This document shows, in pieces, positions 1-6,346 of a stretch of DNA of 15,550 nucleotides (the stretch's first letter is position 1; every line of letters starts with the position of its first letter). This DNA is from Acidobacteriota bacterium. Its GTDB lineage: Bacteria > Acidobacteriota > Terriglobia > Terriglobales > Acidobacteriaceae. The position numbers and the translations under genes are program-made. The notes under the pieces are model-generated. The model had not been told where the DNA came from and did not search any database. It was given only the letters and a program-made list of their open reading frames with translations. The stretch covers positions 1 to 15,550 of the forward strand of contig JAEYQK010000020.1 in NCBI GenBank assembly GCA_023410055.1. Reading direction: 5' to 3'.

Positions 1-1
1 A

Positions 2-39
2 CTACTGAGGCTCTTGAAAGCTACTGAGGCTCTTGAAAG
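2..39. repeat. 19-bp perfect tandem duplication at a stop codon
   Basis: The 19-base unit CTACTGAGGCTCTTGAAAG occurs twice back to back, at 2-20 and 21-39. The right copy contains the TAG stop (reverse strand, 21-23) and the last codons of the TIR/beta-helix gene. The left copy lies just past the stop. Seen directly. It is probably a replication-slippage duplication. It leaves the protein end unchanged because the first copy met by the ribosome already carries the stop. Confidence 0.9.
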
Positions 40-1571
40 ATGTAGCCACCGTTCTTGTTGTTGGTCTCAAAGTCATTCCCCAGCAAGCTGACAAGTTTGC
101 TTTCCCCGGACTGGACTGCACTCCCACCACTGTTTTCTACCACATTCCTTGTCAGCTCAACCGTGCAACCTTTGCCAATCAAAATTCCGTTATCGGAAGT
201 GTTCTGTACGACGTTATCCTCCACACGGACTTTCGCATTGTTCATCAGCTCCATACCAATTCCGCAGCCCCGGATCTTGTTGCTGCTGATTGTGGCCTTC
301 GACTCACCGATCGAAATGCCGCCCTCCGAATCAAAAATCAGGTTTTCGTCGATCGAAATACTCGACTTATCCCATACGGAGATACCAGTCAGGCCGCCGG
401 AGATTGTGTTTTGCCGGATCGTCACTTCTGAGCCTCCAAACACAGCAACAACAAACTCCAACGTTTCTGAACGCAATTCATTCCGTTCAATCAACGCGTG
501 CGCGTCCATGATCCCGATTGCTGCTCCTGCTTGGCTGATGATTGTGTTCCCATTCAGGCGTGGAGAAGCGCCTCCTTGCAGAATCACACCGTCGCCGCGG
601 GAAGTCTCGATCCGACAATTCTCGATAATGGGCCGACCTTGATTAACCTTCAGAGCACAACTTGGGCTCTTAGATTTCTTGCCTTCGTGTTTAATTAGCA
701 AGTTAGTGATTCTGCCCATGGAAGCAGTCCAGGTCACCACCGTGTTTGCCTTAGAGGAAACGATAACCGCTGATGCGGGCCCATCGCCGATGAACTCAAG
801 CGGTTTATCGATGACCAGGGATTCCCCATAGTGCCCCGGCCGTATGATGATTCTCTCCCCGGGAGTCGCGGCGCGAATCGCTTCTTGGATTGAAAGATGT
901 TGGCCAGCACCAGATGAGTCGACAATCCTTGACGGGACGTTGCTCTTTGATGCCAGGCCGGCAGTGGCCTTCATAAAGGTCCGTTCCGCAGCAACTGTGC
1001 GAGGGCGCTTCGGAGCTGAGCGTTTTTTGACTTTGCTGGCCTTCTTCGCCGTGCCACCTCCTCTGCTCAGCACGCCTCTGATCTGCTCCGCCATTTGGGC
1101 TATAACCTTGCCGATAGAAGGCGATCCCAAGGGTTCGAAGCGCAGGTCACGCCAATCCACATATTGCCGAGATGACATGATTTTGGCTAATTTGTCTCTT
1201 TTCCCGGAGTTCTTACCAGTCATCTCTGGGCATTCGACGTAGTAAATAGGAAGGATGAGGTCGTCTCGATTTGACTTTCTCTCGCGCTCAAGGAACTTAT
1301 CCAACTCCCCTCTGCAACTCGGGCTTTTAAAGAAACTCGGAGTAATGATGCAAATAAGCAATGTCGTCGCATCGAGACCCCGCTCAATCCGCGTTCGCCA
1401 ATTCTCTCCCCAAGAGATGTCGTTGCGATCCTGAAATATTGGGAATTCTTCCCCAGTTTGTAGCCGCAGTTCGCCAGTCAGCTTGCTCCGAAGTTCCGAA
1501 AGTTTGCCGTCTTCGTGGTCGTCGTCCAACCTTACATAGCTCAAGAACGCAGCTGGTTTGAGTTTGGGCAT
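21..1571 (-). CDS. TIR domain protein fused to a right-handed beta-helix
   Basis: Predicted 516-aa cytoplasmic protein with no signal peptide. Residues about 5-165 form a TIR domain: the opening AAFLSYVRLDD strand, an FQDRNDISWGENW stretch, and SPSCRGEL, whose Glu (about residue 89) matches the catalytic glutamate of NAD-cleaving TIR domains. A Lys/Arg-rich linker (about 176-195) follows. From about 215 to 510 comes a beta-helix: an SIQEAIRAATPGERI/RPGHY opening typical of NosD/pectin-lyase-like folds, then repeated turns rich in N, G and I. The reading frame continues upstream to 1754, but that part translates a dispersed intergenic repeat. ATG at 1571 (AGG 8 bases upstream) or ATG at 1577 is therefore the likely start. 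Bacterial TIR domains often act in antiphage NAD depletion or signalling. A beta-helix could serve as a scaffold or ligand sensor, but that role is inference. No partner gene is adjacent. Confidence 0.85.
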   Translation of the reverse strand: MPKLKPAAFLSYVRLDDDHEDGKLSELRSKLTGELRLQTGEEFPIFQDRNDISWGENWRTRIERGLDATTLLICIITPSFFKSPSCRGELDKFLERERKSNRDDLILPIYYVECPEMTGKNSGKRDKLAKIMSSRQYVDWRDLRFEPLGSPSIGKVIAQMAEQIRGVLSRGGGTAKKASKVKKRSAPKRPRTVAAERTFMKATAGLASKSNVPSRIVDSSGAGQHLSIQEAIRAATPGERIIIRPGHYGESLVIDKPLEFIGDGPASAVIVSSKANTVVTWTASMGRITNLLIKHEGKKSKSPSCALKVNQGRPIIENCRIETSRGDGVILQGGASPRLNGNTIISQAGAAIGIMDAHALIERNELRSETLEFVVAVFGGSEVTIRQNTISGGLTGISVWDKSSISIDENLIFDSEGGISIGESKATISSNKIRGCGIGMELMNNAKVRVEDNVVQNTSDNGILIGKGCTVELTRNVVENSGGSAVQSGESKLVSLLGNDFETNNKNGGYIFQEPQ

Positions 1572-1656
1572 CAGCATACCTGTTTCTGTTGTGAGTTGTT
1601 TCTGGCCTGCAATGATACACCCTTGATCCCAAAGATGACTCTTCGCGGACGGACCG

Positions 1657-1749
1657 GGACGGGTGGCCCATACGAGCCGGTTTTGGACGGGTGGCCCACC
1701 CTCTGTACTCGCACCATCATTTCTGAGGAAAAAAGAATCCGGAGGGTGC
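1657..1749. repeat. Dispersed intergenic repeat, copy A
   Basis: GGACGGGTGGCCCA occurs twice here (1657-1670 and 1685-1698). The region then runs through a conserved CCGGAGGGTGCC segment into the hairpin at 1750. The same modules recur ahead of the second paralog (4553-4669), and in part at 5478-5526 and 7226-7242. The module is non-coding. Open frames across it (products beginning MGHPP or containing HPSLREGWG) are artefacts of the repeat. The family appears to be a dispersed element of the genome; its copy number is unknown from this window. Confidence 0.75.
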
Positions 1750-1787
1750 CCCATCCTTCGCGAAGCGAAGGGTGGGTCTCTTTTTTT
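1750..1787 (+). terminator. Terminator-like hairpin in leader of paralog 1
   Basis: A 12-bp stem (1750-1761 with 1765-1776, one G.U pair in RNA) has a three-base GAA loop and is followed by TCTCTTTTTTT. The shape is that of a Rho-independent terminator on the + strand. However, the upstream neighbour runs the other way, so no + strand gene ends here. The hairpin lies about 57 bases before the GTG start of the downstream gene. An attenuator in the leader, or simply the conserved end of the repeat, are both possible. Confidence 0.5.
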
Positions 1788-1843
1788 ACTCCACGACTCT
1801 GCTCTCCGGGAACTCTCAGCATCTCCCCGGGGTCTAACAAGAT

Positions 1844-2548
1844 GTGAAGAGAATAGCGATCTACGGCGCTCTCGTTTTTCTCATCGTGCTGGCTGTCGCC
1901 TCACTGATTTTCTCAACGCACTTCCGTGCTCAAGAACTCACTCCCGCGCAATTCCATATCAAACCGCCCGTTCCACCCGAGGATCCCTGTTACGAGTTGG
2001 ATCGTGCCATGCGTGCAGAGCCTGTTGAGGCCAAAAGCAAGCAGCCCGTCAAGAACGCGGAAGAGCTGGGCTCAGACGAGATTGCGTTTTATCGGATTCT
2101 CATCGGGCGATGGTCGTCCGGAGAGCGCGTGAAAGTGTCGTCGAAAACCTTCCCACTCGAACTTGATCGCATCGATTGCGCGTGTTTCAAGGGAGTGGAT
2201 CCAGCCGCAGTCCTCGCCGCATCGCACACGTACCGACATCTCACTCGCGACGTCCTACCCGGAAAGCACGCGATCCTGGTTAGCCCCGGTTTCGAGGCAG
2301 CGCACATACGCGATCCGCACGAAGGAATGCAGCAAGGCGAGAGGGTCGAGGTCGCTGTGAATAAGGCATTCGAAAATGGACTGTTTTCCTTGTCGCAGAT
2401 TGCACTCGACAAAGAACACAGTCGCGCCATCGTGAGTTATTCGTTCTACTGCGGCTCGACCTGCGGAAACGGCTACACGATGCTCTTCGAGAAAGTCAAA
2501 GGAGAATGGAAGGAGACCGACCGGACTTGTGGAGGGTACATTTCCTGA
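1844..2548 (+). CDS. Exported or membrane-anchored protein of unknown function, paralog 1
   Basis: 234-aa protein whose function is not recognised. Residues 5-25 (YGALVFLIVLAVASLIF) form one hydrophobic segment, an uncleaved signal anchor or signal peptide, so the rest is probably periplasmic. The soluble part has Cys at about 49, 111, 113, 203, 207 and 229, suggesting disulfides, and ends in KGEWKETD and CGGYIS. The start is GTG: the only nearby ATG (1842) is followed at once by TGA, and the hydrophobic N-terminus is conserved in the paralog. The second copy, at 4766-5470, is about 80% identical without gaps. Differences cluster in the N-terminal third and near the C-terminus, while the middle (TFPLELDRIDC, RDVLPGKHAILVSPG, IRDPHEGMQQGE) is nearly invariant, suggesting both copies are under selection. 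Shine-Dalgarno match is weak. Confidence 0.8.
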   Translation: MKRIAIYGALVFLIVLAVASLIFSTHFRAQELTPAQFHIKPPVPPEDPCYELDRAMRAEPVEAKSKQPVKNAEELGSDEIAFYRILIGRWSSGERVKVSSKTFPLELDRIDCACFKGVDPAAVLAASHTYRHLTRDVLPGKHAILVSPGFEAAHIRDPHEGMQQGERVEVAVNKAFENGLFSLSQIALDKEHSRAIVSYSFYCGSTCGNGYTMLFEKVKGEWKETDRTCGGYIS

Positions 2549-2870
2549 TTGCAGACTTGTCAACCCGCAATCTCACGACGATCACTCCCAACCATCACAT
2601 TCCACTGGAGATCGAGTTGCAGCCCATCTGTCGGGTTCACGGTGTCCAATTTGCTAAGCTCAACATAGAGCTCGGTTCAAGCTCGCCGCAACGGCTGACG
2701 ACCGGACCATAAGTCCTTTGTTTCGCAGTGCTCGCAGACTAACCCCTTTAAATCGCAGTACTTAGGTTCAGAAAATTGCTAAGCACCTTGCTTGCAACAA
2801 AGATGGGTATATAGGGGGGAGGGCCAGGTGCCCCACATCTGCCAGGTTTTGGCAGATGTGGGAACCAGCA
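2549..2870. other. 322-bp intergenic stretch between convergent genes
   Basis: No credible gene. Visible structure: an imperfect inverted repeat GTACTTAG/CTAAGCAC (2758-2765 and 2779-2786, one mismatch, 13-base loop), a G-rich stretch at 2805-2823, and a perfect 12-bp hairpin at 2832-2862 (listed separately). Similarity to the region after the second paralog stops about 8 bases past the stop codon. The block from about 2710 to 2823 resembles a dispersed acidobacterial intergenic repeat from memory, which is not proven here. Confidence 0.6.
2832..2862. repeat. Perfect 12-bp inverted repeat between convergent genes
   Basis: CCCACATCTGCC (2832-2843) is the exact reverse complement of GGCAGATGTGGG (2851-2862), with the 7-base loop AGGTTTT. 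It lies 8 bp from the stop of the M48 gene. No T-run follows on either strand, so an intrinsic terminator is not clearly supported. A REP-like dispersed palindrome, or a transcript-end stabiliser, is more likely. Confidence 0.75.
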
Positions 2871-4463
2871 CTACCCAATCATCCACAACAATCCCAGCAC
2901 CGCCGCGATTCCCGCGACCGCATACTGGACCCAGCGCGAGTACGCTCGATGAGTCTCACCGTTTTCCGTCGTAAGCTGTGACATCTCCACATAAGGAGTC
3001 ATGCCGCGACGGAACCAGCCTCGGATCGTCACTTGTTGCCCGATGCACTGTTCGGCAGCCGTGATCGCAAACAGGAAGCGCAGCAGCGGAATGCTCTGGC
3101 GATAGAGAACGAAAACCATGCCCGTCGCGTCGCGCAGAACGAGGTCCGGACTCCAGAACACGCCCGGCACGCCTCGCCCAATAATCTCGCCCGTGATTTC
3201 CACCGCAAGCGGACGCATGTTGGATACTTCCACATCCTCAATGAGTTCGCCTACGGTTGCCGCGCGGAAATCTCCGTGATAGCGAAACCAAGTGCGCAAG
3301 ATCCAGCCACTGGCGGCCACAAAGACCAGCGCCGGCGTGTATGAACTCGCCGATTCCAATCCGAAGTAAGCGAGTACCTTAGGTTCCCAGAACGTCAGTG
3401 CCGCCAGTACACCGGCCACAACAGGTGTTGCCCACAACAGGACTTCCAGCGGGAATGCTCCCCAACGAATGGTCCGCTCTATTGGCAATCGGTACTCTGA
3501 CGCCTGGTGCATCTCCTCGGCCTGACGATTGAGTTCGCGTACGCGAAACGCCGTCAACGGATGCGTCGAATTCAACTCATAGAGCCGAGCCCACGGATTC
3601 ACCAAGTCCCACTTCATGACCGCCGACGCATCTCCGGGGTTCGCCTGCCCGAGGGCAAGCGCAGCACCCGCTTTCAAATTGGAGATACCCATGAGCGCCA
3701 GCGCACCGATCAGCCTGCGTCCCCGCTCGGCTTCTTTCTTCTCCGCCTTGTCCTGCATTTTCTCCTGAAAAGCCCCGTCGGCTCGCACCATGCCGTAGGC
3801 GATCTTCACCAGCGCCGACGAAAGGGCGTTGGGCATTCTCGTCACCATCCCCGAATACTGATCTGCGTAATATTCGCGAGTCCGGTTCAAGAGCAGCACT
3901 ACGAACTGGCTGATCCAATAGAACAGATAGGAGGTGTAGGCCACAGCCCGGGTGTTCTCGATCTTGTCCGCGAAGACGTACAGCTGATAGAGCAACAACG
4001 GCGCTAACGCCGCGACGGTCATAACGATGAAATCGCGGTGCTCGATGTGTCCGATCTCGTGCGCCAGCACGGCATTCGATTCTTCCGGCGTCAGCACGTC
4101 CAGCAGACCTGTAGTAACGACCACACGCGAGTTGCTGCGAACGTGTCCGAAACAAAAGGCGTTCGGGGTGCCGCTATCGATAATTCCCACGCGCGGCACC
4201 GGCAAGCCGCGCTCAGCGCACACCTTCTCGATGAACTCACGGTTTGCCGCCGGAAGGTGCGTGTGCGCGTCGTCCCAAAAAATGTCGAAGATCCATTCGA
4301 CGATCCACGGTCCAGTCAGGTATTGCAGAACGACCGTGAATACCGCGAACAACAGCGCGAGCCAAAGCGGTGCGCCCACCTTCGCGAGCATCATGTTGAC
4401 CAGCGCAAACACCAATCCGTAGAGAGCAAGCAGGATCAGGAGAGACCGGCTCAGGAATTTCAT
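2871..4463 (-). CDS. M48 family zinc metalloprotease, membrane-bound, with C-terminal extension
   Basis: 530-aa integral membrane protease related to HtpX/Ste24. The zinc motif is HEIGH at residues 135-139. The third ligand is likely Glu197 in REYYADQYS, and the family STHPL motif lies at 299-303. Hydrophobic segments near 5-27, 33-50, 145-165, 175-193, 335-357 and 375-390 flank the catalytic part; a final helix spans about 511-529. HtpX proteins are usually near 290 aa, so this one is much longer: residues about 415-500 form a beta-rich domain (VEITGEIIGRGVP, DLVLRDATGM, QQVTIRGWFRRG) between the last transmembrane segments, reminiscent of an OB-like or GIDE-type domain. The likely job is quality control of membrane proteins. 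ATG at 4463 has GAGG seven bases upstream. It is the only reverse-strand gene between the two paralogs. Confidence 0.92.
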   Translation of the reverse strand: MKFLSRSLLILLALYGLVFALVNMMLAKVGAPLWLALLFAVFTVVLQYLTGPWIVEWIFDIFWDDAHTHLPAANREFIEKVCAERGLPVPRVGIIDSGTPNAFCFGHVRSNSRVVVTTGLLDVLTPEESNAVLAHEIGHIEHRDFIVMTVAALAPLLLYQLYVFADKIENTRAVAYTSYLFYWISQFVVLLLNRTREYYADQYSGMVTRMPNALSSALVKIAYGMVRADGAFQEKMQDKAEKKEAERGRRLIGALALMGISNLKAGAALALGQANPGDASAVMKWDLVNPWARLYELNSTHPLTAFRVRELNRQAEEMHQASEYRLPIERTIRWGAFPLEVLLWATPVVAGVLAALTFWEPKVLAYFGLESASSYTPALVFVAASGWILRTWFRYHGDFRAATVGELIEDVEVSNMRPLAVEITGEIIGRGVPGVFWSPDLVLRDATGMVFVLYRQSIPLLRFLFAITAAEQCIGQQVTIRGWFRRGMTPYVEMSQLTTENGETHRAYSRWVQYAVAGIAAVLGLLWMIG

Positions 4464-4552
4464 TTAGTGCCTCAAGAAACACCCAGAGTTGTTCAGGCAT
4501 GAAACTGTACACTGCGGGGAACGAAAAATGAAATCAAATCGGCCGAGTACGG

Positions 4553-4669
4553 CAGGTGGCACAGACGAGCCCTTTTGCTCGTGTGGAGCAGTCAGCTCGG
4601 ACGGGTGGCCCACCCTTCCATTCGCTCTGCTCGCGCAAATTTTCTGACGAAGAAGAACCCGGAGGGTGC
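4553..4669. repeat. Dispersed intergenic repeat, copy B
   Basis: Related to copy A: GGACGGGTGGCCCA at 4600-4613, then GAACCCGGAGGGTGCC leading into the hairpin at 4670. Its left part (AGACGAGCCCTTTTGCTCG and GTGTGG...CAGTCAGCTCG, 4564-4600) is absent from copy A but matches the fragment at 5491-5526 after the second paralog. The second paralog is thus bracketed by pieces of the same repeat. The rest of the 302-bp gap (4464-4552) shows no clear gene. Confidence 0.75.
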
Positions 4670-4705
4670 CCCATCCTTCGCGCAGCGAAGGGTGGGTTTT
4701 TCTTT
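4670..4705 (+). terminator. Terminator-like hairpin in leader of paralog 2
   Basis: Stem 4670-4681 with 4685-4696, loop GCA, followed by TTTTTCTTTG. The stem is identical to the hairpin ahead of paralog 1; only the loop and T-run differ. It sits about 60 bases before the GTG start. As with copy A, the upstream gene is divergent, so this does not mark the end of a + strand gene. Confidence 0.5.
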
Positions 4706-4765
4706 GTACTCCAACCACTCATGTTCTCCGGGAACTCTCTGCATCTCCTCGGGGTCTAAAGAGAT

Positions 4766-5470
4766 GTGAAGAGAATAGCGATCTACGCCGCTGTAGCTTT
4801 TCTGATAGTGCTAGCTGTCGCCTCACTAGTTTTCTCAAAGCACTTTCGCGCTGAAGAACTCAGTCCCGCGCAATTGCACGCCAAACCTCCCTTCCCGCCC
4901 GAGGACCCTTGCTATGAATTCGAGAGTGCCCGCGCTTCCGAGCCTGTCGAGATGCAAAGCAAGCAGCCCGTCAGAAACACGGAGCAACTAAGCTCGGACG
5001 AAATTGCGATCTACCGCATTCTTATCGGTCGATGGTCATCCGGCGGACAAGTGAAAGTCTACTCGAAGACATTCCCGTTGGAACTCGACCGCATCGATTG
5101 CACGTGTTTCAAGGGAATGAATCCAGCCGCAGTCCTCGCCGCGTCCCACACGTACCGATACCTCACTCGCGACGTTCTGCCCGGAAAGCACGCGATTCTT
5201 GTTAGCCCCGGTTCCGATGCAGCACACATTCGCGATCCGCACGAAGGAATGCAGCAAGGCGAGAGTGTCGAGGTCGCTGTGAACAAGGCATTCGAAAACG
5301 GACTGCTTTCGTTGTCCCAAATCGCATTGGACAAAGAACACCGTCACGCTGTCGTAGGCTTCTCCTTCCGCTGCGGTTCGCTCTGTGGAAACGGCTCCAC
5401 GTTCGTCTTCGAGAAGGTCGATGGAGAATGGAAGGAGACCGACCAGACTTGTGGCGGGTACATCTCCTGA
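4766..5470 (+). CDS. Exported or membrane-anchored protein of unknown function, paralog 2
   Basis: 234 aa, the same length as the gene at 1844 and about 188 of 234 residues identical by eye with no gaps. It has the same N-terminal hydrophobic segment (residues 8-24, AAVAFLIVLAVASLVFS), the same six-cysteine pattern (PCYE, CTCF, RCGSLCGNG, TCGGYIS) and a GTG start, here with AAAGAGAT just upstream. Function not recognised. The pair, with matching leaders, points to a duplication that carried about 100-150 bp of upstream DNA. Homology between copies ends about 8 bases after the stop, exactly where repeat sequence begins in this copy. Charge-changing substitutions (for example K/D near residue 218) suggest some functional divergence. 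Confidence 0.8.
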   Translation: MKRIAIYAAVAFLIVLAVASLVFSKHFRAEELSPAQLHAKPPFPPEDPCYEFESARASEPVEMQSKQPVRNTEQLSSDEIAIYRILIGRWSSGGQVKVYSKTFPLELDRIDCTCFKGMNPAAVLAASHTYRYLTRDVLPGKHAILVSPGSDAAHIRDPHEGMQQGESVEVAVNKAFENGLLSLSQIALDKEHRHAVVGFSFRCGSLCGNGSTFVFEKVDGEWKETDQTCGGYIS

Positions 5471-5477
5471 TTGCAGA

Positions 5478-5526
5478 ACGGGTGGCCCATACGAGCCGAT
5501 TTTGCTCGTGTGGTTCAGTCAGCTCG
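5478..5526. repeat. Dispersed intergenic repeat, copy C (partial)
   Basis: ACGGGTGGCCCATACGAGCC (5478-5497) matches copy A at 1659-1678. TTTTGCTCGTGTGG followed by CAGTCAGCTCG matches copy B at 4574-4600. It begins 8 bases after the stop of paralog 2. A further trace, GGGGTGGCCCATACGA, lies at 7227-7242. Confidence 0.7.
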
Positions 5527-5605
5527 CAGGACGTTTCTTCTTCGGTTCATACACGATTTCGACACGAACTCGCTTGCCTGATCATTTAGCCGTCGCCCAA
5601 ACGCT

Positions 5606-5782
5606 CGTCATCCCGACCGGAGTCATGCTGCACGTTAGTGCAGCGTGACGCAGTGGAGGGACCCGCATTTGATTTCGCTTGCGCCACCAACAACGTAGCT
5701 GTGAAAGAAAATGCAGGTCCCTCCCCTTCGACTTCGCTCAGGGCAGGCACTCCGCCGCTACGCGGCTCCGGTCGGGATGACG
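5606..5782. repeat. Palindromic MITE/REP-like element, copy D1
   Basis: 177-bp element bounded by perfect 15-bp terminal inverted repeats (CGTCATCCCGACCGG at 5606-5620 and its complement at 5768-5782). Inside are a 7-bp hairpin GCTGCAC-GTTA-GTGCAGC (5627-5644) and 16-bp arms with one mismatch (5655-5670 with 5709-5724). A 24-25-bp segment (about 5724-5748, containing TTCGACTTCGCTCAGGGCAG) is missing from copy D2. It encodes no protein. It lies 28 bp downstream of the GIY-YIG gene stop. Confidence 0.85.
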
Positions 5783-5810
5783 GGAAGTGTGGGGGTGCGT
5801 GAGGAAGAAG

Positions 5811-6095
5811 CTAACGTCGATACCACTCTTCCGCGAGGTCAATCCAAGTCGGATTAAGCTTCTCGATCAAAAACAGCTTCTTCTTCCGCGACCAGCGCTT
5901 CAATTGCTTTTCCCGATTAATCGCCACGCACATGTCGTCGTAGTTCTCGAAGTAGACAAGGCGGTCAATGTTGTACTTCGCGGTGAACCCATCGAACACC
6001 TTGTTCTTATGCTGCCATACTCGCTTGTGAAGTTTGCTGGTCACACCCACGTAAAGCGTTCGCGAACGACTAGCGAGAATGTAGATTGCATTCAT
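5811..6095 (-). CDS. Small GIY-YIG (URI-type) endonuclease
   Basis: 94-aa protein of the standalone GIY-YIG nuclease family (COG2827-type), matching the family's usual length. The two signature strands are IYI (4-6) and YVG (15-17). The catalytic Arg is R25 in KRVWQHK with H29; the metal-binding Glu is E62 in NREKQLKRW; a conserved Asn is N81 in EKLNPTW. All expected active-site residues are present, so it should be an active single-strand or nicking DNA endonuclease. No DNA-binding domain is attached beyond its basic surface. It starts at ATG 6095 with no strong Shine-Dalgarno. It stands alone between two direct copies of the same palindromic element. That placement suggests a mobile or repeat-linked role rather than UvrC-like repair, but this is inference. 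Confidence 0.88.
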   Translation of the reverse strand: MNAIYILASRSRTLYVGVTSKLHKRVWQHKNKVFDGFTAKYNIDRLVYFENYDDMCVAINREKQLKRWSRKKKLFLIEKLNPTWIDLAEEWYRR

Positions 6096-6173
6096 GCCGC
6101 AATCGTATGGTTTGCGGGCTCACGGCACGCAAATGATTGTTCGAATTTCCAGAATCAGAACAACCCAAACTCT

Positions 6174-6325
6174 CGTCATCCCGACCGAAGTTCGTGCTGC
6201 ACGCTAGTGCAGCGTGACGTAGTGGTGGGACCTGTATTTGACTTCGCATGCATCACCAGCAACGTAGTTTTGAGAGAATGCAGGTCCCTCCACTCCGCCG
6301 CTACGCGGCTCCGGTCGGGATGACG
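6174..6325. repeat. Palindromic MITE/REP-like element, copy D2
   Basis: 152-bp element in the same orientation as D1. Terminal repeats are CGTCATCCCGACCG (6174-6187) and CCGGTCGGGATGACG (6311-6325). It has the same 7-bp hairpin (6196-6213, loop GCTA instead of GTTA). Inner arms at 6224-6239 and 6276-6291 carry a few mismatches. The hairpin CCGCCGCTACGCGGC near the right end is shared. Similarity to D1 extends a few bases left of the terminal repeat (CCCAAAC.CTCGTCATCCC). It starts 78 bp upstream of the GIY-YIG start codon. Confidence 0.85.
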
Positions 6326-6346
6326 GGGGTGGGTAGTGCTTCACTT

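Noticed and set aside
1572..1754. N-terminal extension of the TIR/beta-helix frame
   Set aside because: It translates the dispersed repeat and its hairpin; no ribosome-binding site at the first ATG, and the TIR domain begins right after the internal ATGs.
2805..2823. G-rich stretch as a G-quadruplex
   Set aside because: Only three separate G-runs of three or more; a fourth requires splitting one six-base run, so support is poor.
4464..4722. Small reverse-strand open frames over copy B
   Set aside because: Their products (MGHPP..., HPSLREGWG...) come from the dispersed repeat and recur in copy A; not conserved genes.
21..5470. A multi-gene defence island around the TIR gene
   Set aside because: Neighbours are a membrane protease and unknown exported proteins on alternating strands; no co-directional partner or known defence gene.
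5606..6325. D1/D2 as a CRISPR-like array
   Set aside because: Only two long palindromic copies flanking a gene; no regular short repeats or spacers.
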